Positions 9,096 through 17,201 of a DNA stretch of 64,000 nt are shown one piece after another. Under the pieces are notes generated by a model. That model ran no database searches. It had not been told where the DNA came from and saw only the letters and a list, made by a program, of their open reading frames with translations. The first letter of the stretch is position 1; every line of letters begins with the position of its first letter. The DNA is taken from positions 1,860,001-1,924,000 of the forward strand of contig NZ_CP029145.1 in the NCBI RefSeq assembly GCF_003149515.1, given 5' to 3'. This DNA comes from Hymenobacter nivis. GTDB taxonomy: Bacteria; Bacteroidota; Bacteroidia; Cytophagales; Hymenobacteraceae. Made by a program: the position numbers and the translations under genes.

Positions 9096-9503
9096 ATGGA
9101 CATCCGGCCCATTCCCTTCGCCGCTACTTATCCACTGCGCCACCAAGTGCTGTGGCCCGGTAAACCAATGGCGTACTGCCACTTGCCCGACGACCCACTT
9201 GGGCACCACTTCGGCGTGTTTCAGAATGAGGAGCTGGTGGCAGTGATTTCGCTGTTCGTGCCGGGGCCCCTGGCGCAGTTCCGCAAGTTTGCCACCCGGC
9301 CCGATTGCCAGGGCCAGGGGCTGGGCACGGCCTTGCTGCGCCACGTTTTCGCAGAAGCGGCCCGGCTGGGGGCCCAGCGTATTTGGTGCAGCGCCCGGCT
9401 GGCTACGCTGCCGTTCTACGAGCGGTTCGGCCTGGGGCCCGACGGGCCGTTTTTTCAGAAGGAGGGTATTCCTTACGTACGGCTGCAGAAAGATTTGCCG
9501 TAG
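9096..9503 (+). CDS. GNAT-family N-acetyltransferase
   Basis: A 135-residue protein with a single GNAT fold. The acetyl-CoA loop is seen as CQGQGLGTALLRHVF (R/Q-x-x-G-x-G/A type) near residue 70-84, followed by the C-terminal motif FYERFGLGPDGPFF. These enzymes transfer an acetyl group from acetyl-CoA to an amine; the substrate is not predictable. The open frame begins at 9003, inside the hairpin repeat, so the ATG at 9096 (MDIRPIPF) is preferred. The gene ends 16 bp before a bidirectional terminator. Confidence 0.85.
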   Translation: MDIRPIPFAATYPLRHQVLWPGKPMAYCHLPDDPLGHHFGVFQNEELVAVISLFVPGPLAQFRKFATRPDCQGQGLGTALLRHVFAEAARLGAQRIWCSARLATLPFYERFGLGPDGPFFQKEGIPYVRLQKDLP

Positions 9504-9519
9504 CGCCGGGAGCCCCACA

Positions 9520-9560
9520 AACGCAAAAAAGCCGCTCCAAAAGAGCGGCTTTTTTGCGTT
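9520..9560. terminator. Bidirectional terminator
   Basis: An 18-bp perfect inverted repeat (9520-9537 and 9543-9560) with a 5-nt loop, a GCCGCTC stem and flanking A6/T6 runs. It separates the acetyltransferase gene (+) from the convergent porU2 3' fragment (-). Confidence 0.85.
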
Positions 9561-9586
9561 GGGAAAGGCGAATCTGTTTTTGCCTT

Positions 9587-11116
9587 TTACCGCAGTAGCA
9601 CCAGTTTGCCCCAGTCGTTCTTGAAGGCTTGGTCGCCGCTGGTGGCGCGCTGCGAGAACTTACCGTCCGGGTCGTCGAGGCTGACGCGGTAGAGATAGGT
9701 GCCGTTGGCGAGGCGGTCGCCGTACTGGTCGGTACCGTCCCAGGCGAAATCGGTGAGGTTGTTGCCCAGGTGCAAGGCCCCCAGCTCGCCCATGAAAATC
9801 TCGCGCACCACGCGGCCCGTCAGGGTCATGATTTGGATTTTCATGTTGCGCGGCAGCTCCTGGCCTGTCACCGTGAACACGAAACGCGCCTTGCTCGTCA
9901 CCGGGTTCGGATACGGGTACACGTTAGTGATTTGCGAGGCGTTCACGACCGTGAATTTCACCTGGAATTCCTGGGCCGCGGCGCTGAGGTTGGCCGTATT
10001 GCGGCCCTGCGCGCGCAGGGTATAGGTGCCGTCGGGCAGCGGGGCGGTACGGCCGGGGTGATAGTCGAGGTAGGCGGTGCTACCGGCCGCAGTGGTTTGC
10101 ACACGGAAGGTGGCGTCGGGGCCCAGCACGTTCACGGCCGTGGCCGGGCCGGTGCCCGCTTGCAGGTACACGGTGAAGGCCGAGGCATCGGCCAGGGGCC
10201 GCAGCTTGTCGGTATCGGTGAGCTGGATGCTGACCACGGGGCGCGGCGACACGATTTCGCCGTTCAGGATGTGGCGGCCGTCGAAGGCCACGTCGAGCAC
10301 CGGCGGCACGCTGGTGTTGCCCACCTGGAAGGGCGCCAGGTTCAGCTCGTTGTTGACGTGCGTGAGCTCGGGCAGGGCCTTGGGGTCGGTGGGGGCTACG
10401 GGCAACGGGTTGAACGTCACCCGCGTGGACAGATTCCCGAACTTGCCGGTGAGGGGCACTTCCACGTTTTGGGTCAGGATGGCGTCGGGCTGCAAGGGCG
10501 CCGTTACGGTCTGGACCACCGACGCCACCTGGGTGTTGGTGTTGCTGTCGAACACCTCCGTTTTCACCCGCATCGGGGCCCCAAAGGGCAGCGCCGACAC
10601 GTTCTCGAACTGCACCGGGAAGGCCAGCTTGCCAGTGCCGGTGGCTTGAGCCAGCAGCGCGGCGGGGGCGTAGGTGGCAGCCGGTACCAGGTCGCGTCGC
10701 ACGATGCCCTCGGGCACGCCGGTGTAGAGCACCAGCCACTCGCGCAGCTGCGGGGCCACGCCGTTGGGATCGTCCACGCTCAGCTCCAGCTGCAAGTACG
10801 GGTAGTCGACGGCCGAAATGCCGGCCAGCGAAAACCGCGACGACGGCACGTTGGCGTTTAGCTCTTTGGTCACACCGTTGGCGTCGATGCCCAGCAGGCG
10901 CAGCCGGAAGCTGCCCGTACCGTTGCCGCGCGTTACCTGGTGCAGCAGCGTTTTCCACTCCTGCGCCGGGCCAATGCGGGCCGAGGTGATGGTGGCCCGC
11001 GTGGCTTGCGCATCAAACGACCAGCGGCCGTCGGGGCCCGCCACGCTCGCGCCGGTCAGGGTATTGCGCTGCAACTGGGCGTAGTGGCTCTGCGACCAGC
11101 CGCTGGCCCCGTCAAT
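9587..11116 (-). pseudogene. porU2: porU2, 3' fragment (C-terminal 509 codons) cut off by IS630 element
   Basis: This is the downstream part of the PorU2-like gene. It encodes beta-rich repeats and a C-terminal region with VYPYPNPV, a FlgD-like Ig fold and the ending WGKLVLLR, typical of T9SS cargo and PorU-type proteins. Joining codon 1026 of the upstream fragment (GTA, ending at 12222) to ATT at 11116-11114 gives SSFRV-IDGASG in frame, so the break is due only to the insertion. A GTG inside the IS end (11126-11128) opens a 513-codon frame, but the product would lack a signal peptide and the protease domain. Confidence 0.85.
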
Positions 11117-11118
11117 TA

Positions 11119-12221
11119 TACTCGTCACGAAGTAAGTTGCGAATGAGTTGCGGGCAAAGTACTAAACTTGTGTCATGAACGTGGAGTTGACCGTTTCCGA
11201 GCGCCAGCACTTGCGCCAGTTGCAGAAGCAACGACGCGATGACGAGGGGTACGTGAAGGTCACGGTCGTGCTGATGCTCGACGCGGGCCGTGGCCTGGCG
11301 ACGGTGGCTCAGGATTTGGGCCTGGACGAGACGACGGTCTACCGCTACGTGCGGGCGTTTACCGACCTGGGCCTGGAAAAGTACCTGGCCCACGAGCAGC
11401 CGGGCTACTGGGGCCTGCTGTGCAGTGCCCAACTCGCCCACTTGTGCCGGGAAGTCAACACGACGCTCTACACCGATTGCAAAGCCATACAGGCGTGGCT
11501 GTTGCGCACCTACCAAGTGACCTATTCGCTTTCCGGCCTGACGGACTTGCTCCACCGCCTGGGCTTTACCTACAAGCTGACCACCCCCGTGCCCTGCCAG
11601 GCCGATGCGGCCGCGCAAGCTGATTTTCTGGACGAGTTGGTCGTGCTTGAAGCCCACGTTGAGCGGGGCGAGGCGGTGCTCTATTACGCCGATGCGGCCC
11701 ATCCGACCCACAACACGCGTTGCACCCGCGCCTGGTGCGCCGTGGGCCAGGAACGCCCCCTGCTCACGGTCAGCGGCCGCGAGCGGGTGAACCTGAACGC
11801 GGCCCTGAACGCCTACGAACCGACGCAGGTGGTGCTCGACGAAACCGCGTGCGTCAACGCGCAGAGCACCCGGCGACTCTACGAGCAGCTGCTGGCCGCC
11901 CACCCCGACAAGGCCCGCATTTACGTCGTGTGCGACAACGCCCGCTACTATAAAAACAAGGAATTGCGGGTCTGGCTGGCCGACAAGCCCATCTGCCAGG
12001 TGTTTTTGCCCCCTTACTCGCCCAATCTGAACCTGATTGAGCGCTTCTGGAAATACCTGCGCCAGAAGATTATCAACTCCACCTTCTACCGCACCAAGGG
12101 CCAGTTCAAAAAGGCCGTGCTCAACTTCTTTGACCGGCTCCCCGAGTTTGGCCAAGACCTCACGTCCCTACTAACCCGGAAATATCATATTCTCGACGCG
12201 CAACCCTCTTCGTGACGAGTA
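11119..12221 (+). mobile_element. IS630-family insertion sequence inside porU2
   Basis: A 1,103-bp element. Its ends are the inverted repeats TACTCGTCACGAAG (11119-11132) and CTTCGTGACGAGTA (12208-12221), flanked by TA at 11117-11118 and 12222-12223, the target duplication expected of IS630/Tc1-type transposition. It holds one intact transposase gene. The near-perfect ends and the intact ORF suggest a recent insertion. A MITE at 49010-49141 has the same left end. Confidence 0.93.
11175..12215 (+). CDS. IS630-family transposase
   Basis: A 346-residue DDE transposase in one uninterrupted frame. The N-terminal third is a helix-turn-helix region (LATVAQDLGLDETTVYRYV, near residues 40-60). The C-terminal catalytic domain shows the triad as VLYYADAAHPTHN (first D), IYVVCDNARYYKN (second D) and PNLNLIERFWKYL (E). 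It catalyses cut-and-paste movement into TA sites. The gene stops only 6 bp before the right end of the element. It points opposite to the gene it interrupts. Confidence 0.93.
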   Translation: MNVELTVSERQHLRQLQKQRRDDEGYVKVTVVLMLDAGRGLATVAQDLGLDETTVYRYVRAFTDLGLEKYLAHEQPGYWGLLCSAQLAHLCREVNTTLYTDCKAIQAWLLRTYQVTYSLSGLTDLLHRLGFTYKLTTPVPCQADAAAQADFLDELVVLEAHVERGEAVLYYADAAHPTHNTRCTRAWCAVGQERPLLTVSGRERVNLNAALNAYEPTQVVLDETACVNAQSTRRLYEQLLAAHPDKARIYVVCDNARYYKNKELRVWLADKPICQVFLPPYSPNLNLIERFWKYLRQKIINSTFYRTKGQFKKAVLNFFDRLPEFGQDLTSLLTRKYHILDAQPSS

Positions 12222-15200
12222 TACGCGGAACGAACTGGTGGCCCAGCGGCCATCCTCGCCCACAGCGGCCGTGGCGAAGCGCACGCGCCAGTACCACACC
12301 ACACTGTCGCGCCCGGCGATAGCGGGCAGCGTGGGCCGCCAGCTTATCAGCAGCGGGGCCGTGAGGTCGGTGCGCTGCACCAGCGGGCTGTTGAAGGCCG
12401 CGGTGGTATCCAGCTCCACGTTGAAGAGGCGGGCAGGGCCGTTGGGGTCGTTGGTTTGGGCTACCAGGCGGGGCGTGCGGGTGGGCACGATGGCAAACTC
12501 GGGCGGGTTGAGCACCGTCACGCCGCCCTGCAAAAAGGTGTAGCTGAGCGTGGCCGTGTTGTTAGTTTCGTCCAGCTCGGCCACCTTCTTCTGGTAGTCC
12601 AGCTCCACCGTGAACTGGTTGTTGCCGAATACGTTCACGCCGCCTACCACAATGTTGGTGATGGGAAAAGCGTACACCGTGTCGCGCCGGAACGCCTGCC
12701 GGAACACCTGCGTGTACACGTCGTCGGGCCGGCTGGTGCCCACGTAGCTGCGGGTCACGCGGATTTCCACCTTATCGAAGGTGACCTTGCCGGGGTTGCT
12801 CATCCCGATGTTCAGCAGAAACGAGGGCGAGGCCGCCGTCACGTCGGTGGGCGGGTTAGCCGAGGCCACGGCCAGGGCCGCGCTGCTGGCCACAAAGTCG
12901 GGCTTAGCCGGCGCATACAGCGTCAGCGCGGGGTCGCCCTGCCAGCCGGTACCCAGCAGCTGCTCAATGCCCACGTCGTCTTTGAAGTACGCCAGTTTCT
13001 GGAGCCGTGCTACCAGCTCGTCGTGCACGGCCGTGATGGGCTTGCCGTAGTAAATGGGGTCGTTAAGCAGCAGCCGGTAAATCGTATCCTGCGAAATCGA
13101 AAGCCGGTCGGGGTAGCTAAAGCCGTACTCGCCGAGCGAGCCCAGGGCCCCGGCGCTGGGCACGTTGAAGAGCCAATCCTCAACGCGGGTGTAGCCGGTG
13201 GTGAAGGTGTGGTTGCCCGCGCAGCCGTTCAGGAAAAGCATCGGATACTTACCGGCGTTGGTGTAGCCACTGCCCGCGTCGGCGGGCGTGCCAAAGTCGA
13301 GCAGGAAATCGTTGTTGGAGCCGTGGCCGAAATACGTGATGAGTGCGAGGCCCGCGTTCAGCTCGGTGGCAATGTTGACGGGCACGGGCAGCGTACTGGC
13401 CACTTGGCGGGTCGTAACGGTGCCCCCGAAAAAGGGCCGCTCCACCCGCACCTTGCCGCGGTCCATCGTGGCCCGGAAATCGTCGGACTCCAGCTTATCA
13501 GTGCCCGCCACCAGGTGCAGCACATTTTTGCGCCACGGGGCCAAGCCCAGCGCTTCGTACTCTTTTAGCTTAGCTAAATAGGTGAGCACCTGCTGCTCGT
13601 TGACGACCGTGAGGCGGCCGGTGCGAATCTTGGCCCGGTAGTCGCCAGCCCGGAAATCGGCCGAAATCATGTTGTCCGACACGGCCCGCGAGCTGGTGGG
13701 AATCAGATCGAAGCCCATTTCGCCGTTGGTACGGAAAAGGCGGCCTTGGTAAGCCGATTCGCTGGGCACGATGCCCTTACCCAGCAGCAGCAGGTAGCGG
13801 TTGGGGTTGGCGGGGGCCCCGGCCACCAGCCACAGGCTAAAGTGGCGCAGTGCCAGCCACGACCGCTCGCCGTAGTGGAACTGGTCGTAGAGCTGCGGGG
13901 CCGTCACCACCAGCGTGTCGTAGGCCCCGCCGGCCGCCGAAGCCCGGTAGCCCGCGTACTGCCGCGGCGCCTTGGAGGCGCCGTACACCTGCGGGTGCGT
14001 GACGATGGCGAAGGTGGCCCGGGCGTTGAGGGTGCGGAACACCATGCGGCGGGGCGCGGCCGGCACCTCAGCGGCGGCCGCATCGGCCAGCAGCAGGCGG
14101 CGCGACTGCGCGGCGGTGGCGCTCAGAAACACGAAGCGCTGGCCCAGGGCCCCCAGGGTTTGGGCAGCGGCGGGCGCGATGCGCTGCACGTTCCAGGGGT
14201 CGTGCACGTCGTAGCCGCGCGCGGTGGCCGGCAGGCTGTCCACCTCAAACGTGGCCGGGGCGCTCAGCGTGGAATCGCTGCGAAAGAACTGGGGCCCGCC
14301 TTTAAACCAGCGGCTGGCCTGCGGCACCACCGCCCGCAGGAACGACACCCGGAAGGCGTCGCGGGTGGAACTACTGGTGCTGGTGACGGGCACCGAGCAC
14401 CGGATGCGCACCGTGCCGTCGGGCCCTACGTCGGAGCGCAGCAGCGTGAAACGGCGCGTCACGTTGTCGTAGTTATTATACGTAACGGTACCTAGCGTGC
14501 GAAACACGGTGGGATTCGCCGGGTTGGCCACCGATACCTGGGTGAAGTGCGGCACCAGCGTGCCACCGCCCAGGCCCACCTCGATGGTGGGGGCCGGCGC
14601 GGGCCCCGTGCCCGGCACGCCGCGCAGCCCGCCCACTACGCCGTCGAAAATGCCATTGCCATTCCTCCCCCCTGGGATGGTGCTGGAGCGAAAGCCCTCG
14701 CTCGACCCCAGCCACGGTAGAAACGTGACTTGGTTGGGCCCCACGGGGTCTTCCACGTAGGTAGTGGTGATGGCCTGGGCGGGGGCGTATAGCCACCACG
14801 CATGGGGCGCGCCCCCGCCGGCCGACTGCGACTCGGCCATACGCCGGCCCTGGGGGCCCGTGGGGCCCGGGTAGGTCAGGAAGTACGCGGCCGTGTCGGT
14901 GTAGAAGCTGTAAAGCTGGTGGGGCTGGTCGCTGTTGACCTTATAGAGGTCACGGTCGAGCACGCCGTCGTTGCGCTGGCCGTAGAACTCCAGGTACGTG
15001 CTGGCGTCGAACGTGGCGGGGGCCCCGCCCTGGTACACGGCCAGCTCCTTGCCGCGCCGCCATAGCTGCAACCGGCTGGGGTCGAGGCCGTTGCCGAGGC
15101 CGGCTTTGGTCAGGTAGTCGTAGTCGAGGCGGTAGAGGGCATCGCGGGTGATTTTTATCTTGTAGTATGCCTGGCCCGGCACAATCCATTCGTTGCCATA

Positions 15201-15299
15201 GGGCCCCGACTGCGCCCGGGCCGCGCCGCCGCCCAGCAGCAGCAGCAGCCAGACACACGCCGTCCATTGCACCAGTTTGCGGGTATTGAGTTGTTTCAT
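12222..15299 (-). pseudogene. porU2: porU2, 5' fragment: T9SS sortase-like (peptidase C25 type), interrupted
   Basis: The first 1,026 codons of a T9SS sortase-like protein. It has a signal peptide (about 29 residues ending ARAQ), a beta-rich N-terminal half, and a gingipain-type C25 caspase-like domain. The likely catalytic histidine is in YFGHGS near residue 657 and the cysteine in LNGCAGN near residue 693. PorU-type proteins remove the C-terminal sorting signal from T9SS cargo and attach the cargo to the cell surface. Here the frame runs into the IS and stops at 12171 after 16 foreign residues, giving a 1,042-residue truncated product that keeps the protease domain but loses the C-terminal third. 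Residual activity cannot be excluded. Confidence 0.85.
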
Positions 15300-15368
15300 A
15301 ACCTAATGAATGCGCCCGGCCATTGCCCCGGCCGGTAAGTTGGAAGGATATAGCAGCAGGTTAATTGG

Positions 15369-16484
15369 TTATTTAAAACCGTAGCCTAGGCTCACAATCA
15401 GCGAGTTGGTTTGCGAGCTTTGGCCCAGGGCCTCCACCGCGAGGCGCGAGAGGGCCAGGTCCACGCGCAGGCCGCTGAGGGCCACGCCGGCCCCCAGGCT
15501 GTACTGCCCCTTCTGCACCTTGCTGCCGCTGAAGTCGGTGATTTGCTGAAAGTCACCGACGCCCCCGCGCAGAAAAACCAGGCTTTTGTAGCCCAGCTCC
15601 ACCCCGGCGCGCGGGTTGATGCTCACCGGCCCGCTGGCAATGAGGGTGTTGCGCTTGCCATCGGTAGTGATTTCCAGGTCGGTCGAGACCAGGGCCGTGA
15701 ACTGTTGGGGCAGCTTGAACTGCCGGCCCGCGCCCAGCACCAGGCGCGGCAGCGTGACTTCGTTGCGGTTGGCGGGCACGGGGTCCGTGCCGTTGGCCAC
15801 GGCGCTGTTGGGGCCCTTCTGGTACTGGTCGGCGTTGATGCTCCAGGCGGTGAAGGTCGTGGTCACGTCGCGGGCCACGGCTGCCAGCCGCCAGCCCTTG
15901 CGGTTGTACTGCACGCCCAGGTCCACGCCGAAGCCGTAGGCGTTGGCGTAGTTGCCCACGTTGCGGTAAATCAGCTTGGCGTTAGCCCCCACGCTCAGGC
16001 CCTCCACCCGCCCAATTTTGCGGGCGTAGGAGAGCAGCATGGCGTAATCGGCCACCGAGAAATAGGTAATCCGGCTGTAGTCGATGTAGCCGTACTCGTT
16101 GATGAGGTTGCGCGTGTCGGCGATGTTGTCCACGCCCAGGCGCATAATGCTTACGCCGACGGTGCTTTCCTTGTCGAGCGGCATGGAGAACGCGGCGTAG
16201 TCATTCTTCACAATGCCCGAAAACAGTTCGGAGTGCATCAGCACGCCGTCGTACTTGTGGGTTTGGTTGGCCAGGCCGGCGGGGTTCCAGTAGCCGGCGG
16301 TGGCGTCGTCGGCCAGGGCCGTCTGCACCTTGCCCATGCCCAGGGCCCGGGCCCCCACGCCCACGTTCAGGAAGTCGTTGCTGTACTTGGGCGCGGTGGT
16401 GCTTTGGGCGGCGGCGGGCAGGGCGAGGGCCCCGAGGGCCAGGGGCCCCAGCCACCGCCGGGCGGCGGCGTAGAGTTGGGTCAT
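15369..16484 (-). CDS. porV2: PorV2-like outer-membrane T9SS protein
   Basis: A 371-residue protein with a signal peptide (residues 1-27, ending AAAQS) and the PorV/PorQ-type outer-membrane barrel start: FLNVGVGARALGMGKVQTAL followed by TAGYWNPAGLAN. In T9SS, PorV carries cargo from the translocon to the PorU sortase on the cell surface. The gene lies just upstream of porU2 in the same direction with 69 bp between, so the two are probably one transcription unit. Since porU2 is broken here, PorV2 may be left without its normal partner. The C-terminus ends LIVSLGYGFK with the terminal aromatic typical of barrels. Confidence 0.85.
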   Translation of the reverse strand: MTQLYAAARRWLGPLALGALALPAAAQSTTAPKYSNDFLNVGVGARALGMGKVQTALADDATAGYWNPAGLANQTHKYDGVLMHSELFSGIVKNDYAAFSMPLDKESTVGVSIMRLGVDNIADTRNLINEYGYIDYSRITYFSVADYAMLLSYARKIGRVEGLSVGANAKLIYRNVGNYANAYGFGVDLGVQYNRKGWRLAAVARDVTTTFTAWSINADQYQKGPNSAVANGTDPVPANRNEVTLPRLVLGAGRQFKLPQQFTALVSTDLEITTDGKRNTLIASGPVSINPRAGVELGYKSLVFLRGGVGDFQQITDFSGSKVQKGQYSLGAGVALSGLRVDLALSRLAVEALGQSSQTNSLIVSLGYGFK

Positions 16485-16789
16485 ATCGCTAAAAGGACGG
16501 TAGATTTTTTTTCGCAGACGGAACGCAAGTTACCGCTTTCTAGTGCAGCGCGGGGCCCCGGAATCAGACAATAATCGGCAGCGGGCAGTGCAATTGGCTC
16601 CGGCGGGGGCCCAGCGCGGTTGCGACGACAAAAATATTTTTCGACTAAAAAGGGCCTAAACAACCCGCTGGGGGCTCTTTGCAATTCCATCTAGGAAAAA
16701 CACCATATTATTTTACAACAGTACCTTGCAAAACAAAGTACCTACCATACATTTGTACTGTTCATCACCCACTAGCCTTCTCATCGCCC
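16485..16789. other. Divergent intergenic region between porV2 and the PadR gene
   Basis: It contains no gene. Promoter signals for the PadR gene lie at 16726-16755. The porV2-proximal part has several A/T runs that could serve as its promoter, but no clear consensus was recognised. Confidence 0.5.
16726..16755 (+). promoter_or_regulatory. Bacteroidota-type promoter for the padR-pspC unit
   Basis: TTG at 16726-16728, a 19-bp spacer and TACATTTG at 16748-16755 fit the phylum's housekeeping consensus TTTG/TTG-N19-TAnnTTTG. GTACC at 16721-16725 and GTACC at 16738-16742 flank the -33 box as a direct repeat, with GTACTG at 16755-16760, so an operator for the PadR protein could overlap it (inference). 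Confidence 0.7.
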
Positions 16790-17137
16790 ATGAAACTTGA
16801 AAACACCCAGGTGCAGATGCGCAAAGGCATCCTGGAGTTCTGCATCCTGGAAATAATTGCCCGCGGCGAGGCCTACGCCTCCGACATGCTGGAGGAGCTG
16901 ACGGTGGCCCGCATGATTGTGGTGGAGGGAACGCTCTACCCGCTACTCACGCGCCTCAAAAACGCGGCGCTGCTCGATTATACCTGGAAGGAGAGCACCA
17001 GCGGCCCGCCCCGCAAATACTATGTCCTCACCCCGGCCGGGGCGCAGTTTCTGCAGGAACTGCGCGACACGTGGGAGGAAATGGCCCTGTCCGTGGGCAT
17101 CATCCGCCAGGGCCGGCCGCCCGGCGACACCCGCTGA
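16790..17137 (+). CDS. PadR-family transcriptional regulator
   Basis: A 115-residue winged-helix repressor of the short PadR class. The DNA-binding region covers residues 8-80 (GILEFCILEII, YASDMLEEL, VVEGTLYPLLTRLK, KYYVLTPAG), and a short C-terminal helix allows dimerisation. The ATG at 16790 is favoured over upstream codons because MKLENTQVQMRKG is the common family start and the promoter ends 35 bp before it. It lies 64 bp upstream of the PspC-domain gene, an arrangement often seen in Bacteroidota where the regulator is co-transcribed with, and probably controls, the membrane protein gene. The effector is unknown. Confidence 0.9.
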   Translation: MKLENTQVQMRKGILEFCILEIIARGEAYASDMLEELTVARMIVVEGTLYPLLTRLKNAALLDYTWKESTSGPPRKYYVLTPAGAQFLQELRDTWEEMALSVGIIRQGRPPGDTR

Positions 17138-17201
17138 TGCGGCCCGCTTTTTTGCCTTTCACTCACCCGACTTCAACCGGCCCCGTTCGGCCTTCTTTCG
17201 C

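Noticed and set aside
12456..13568. 370-codon open frame opposite porU2
   Set aside because: It is antisense to the conserved C25 domain and shows no domain or start context.
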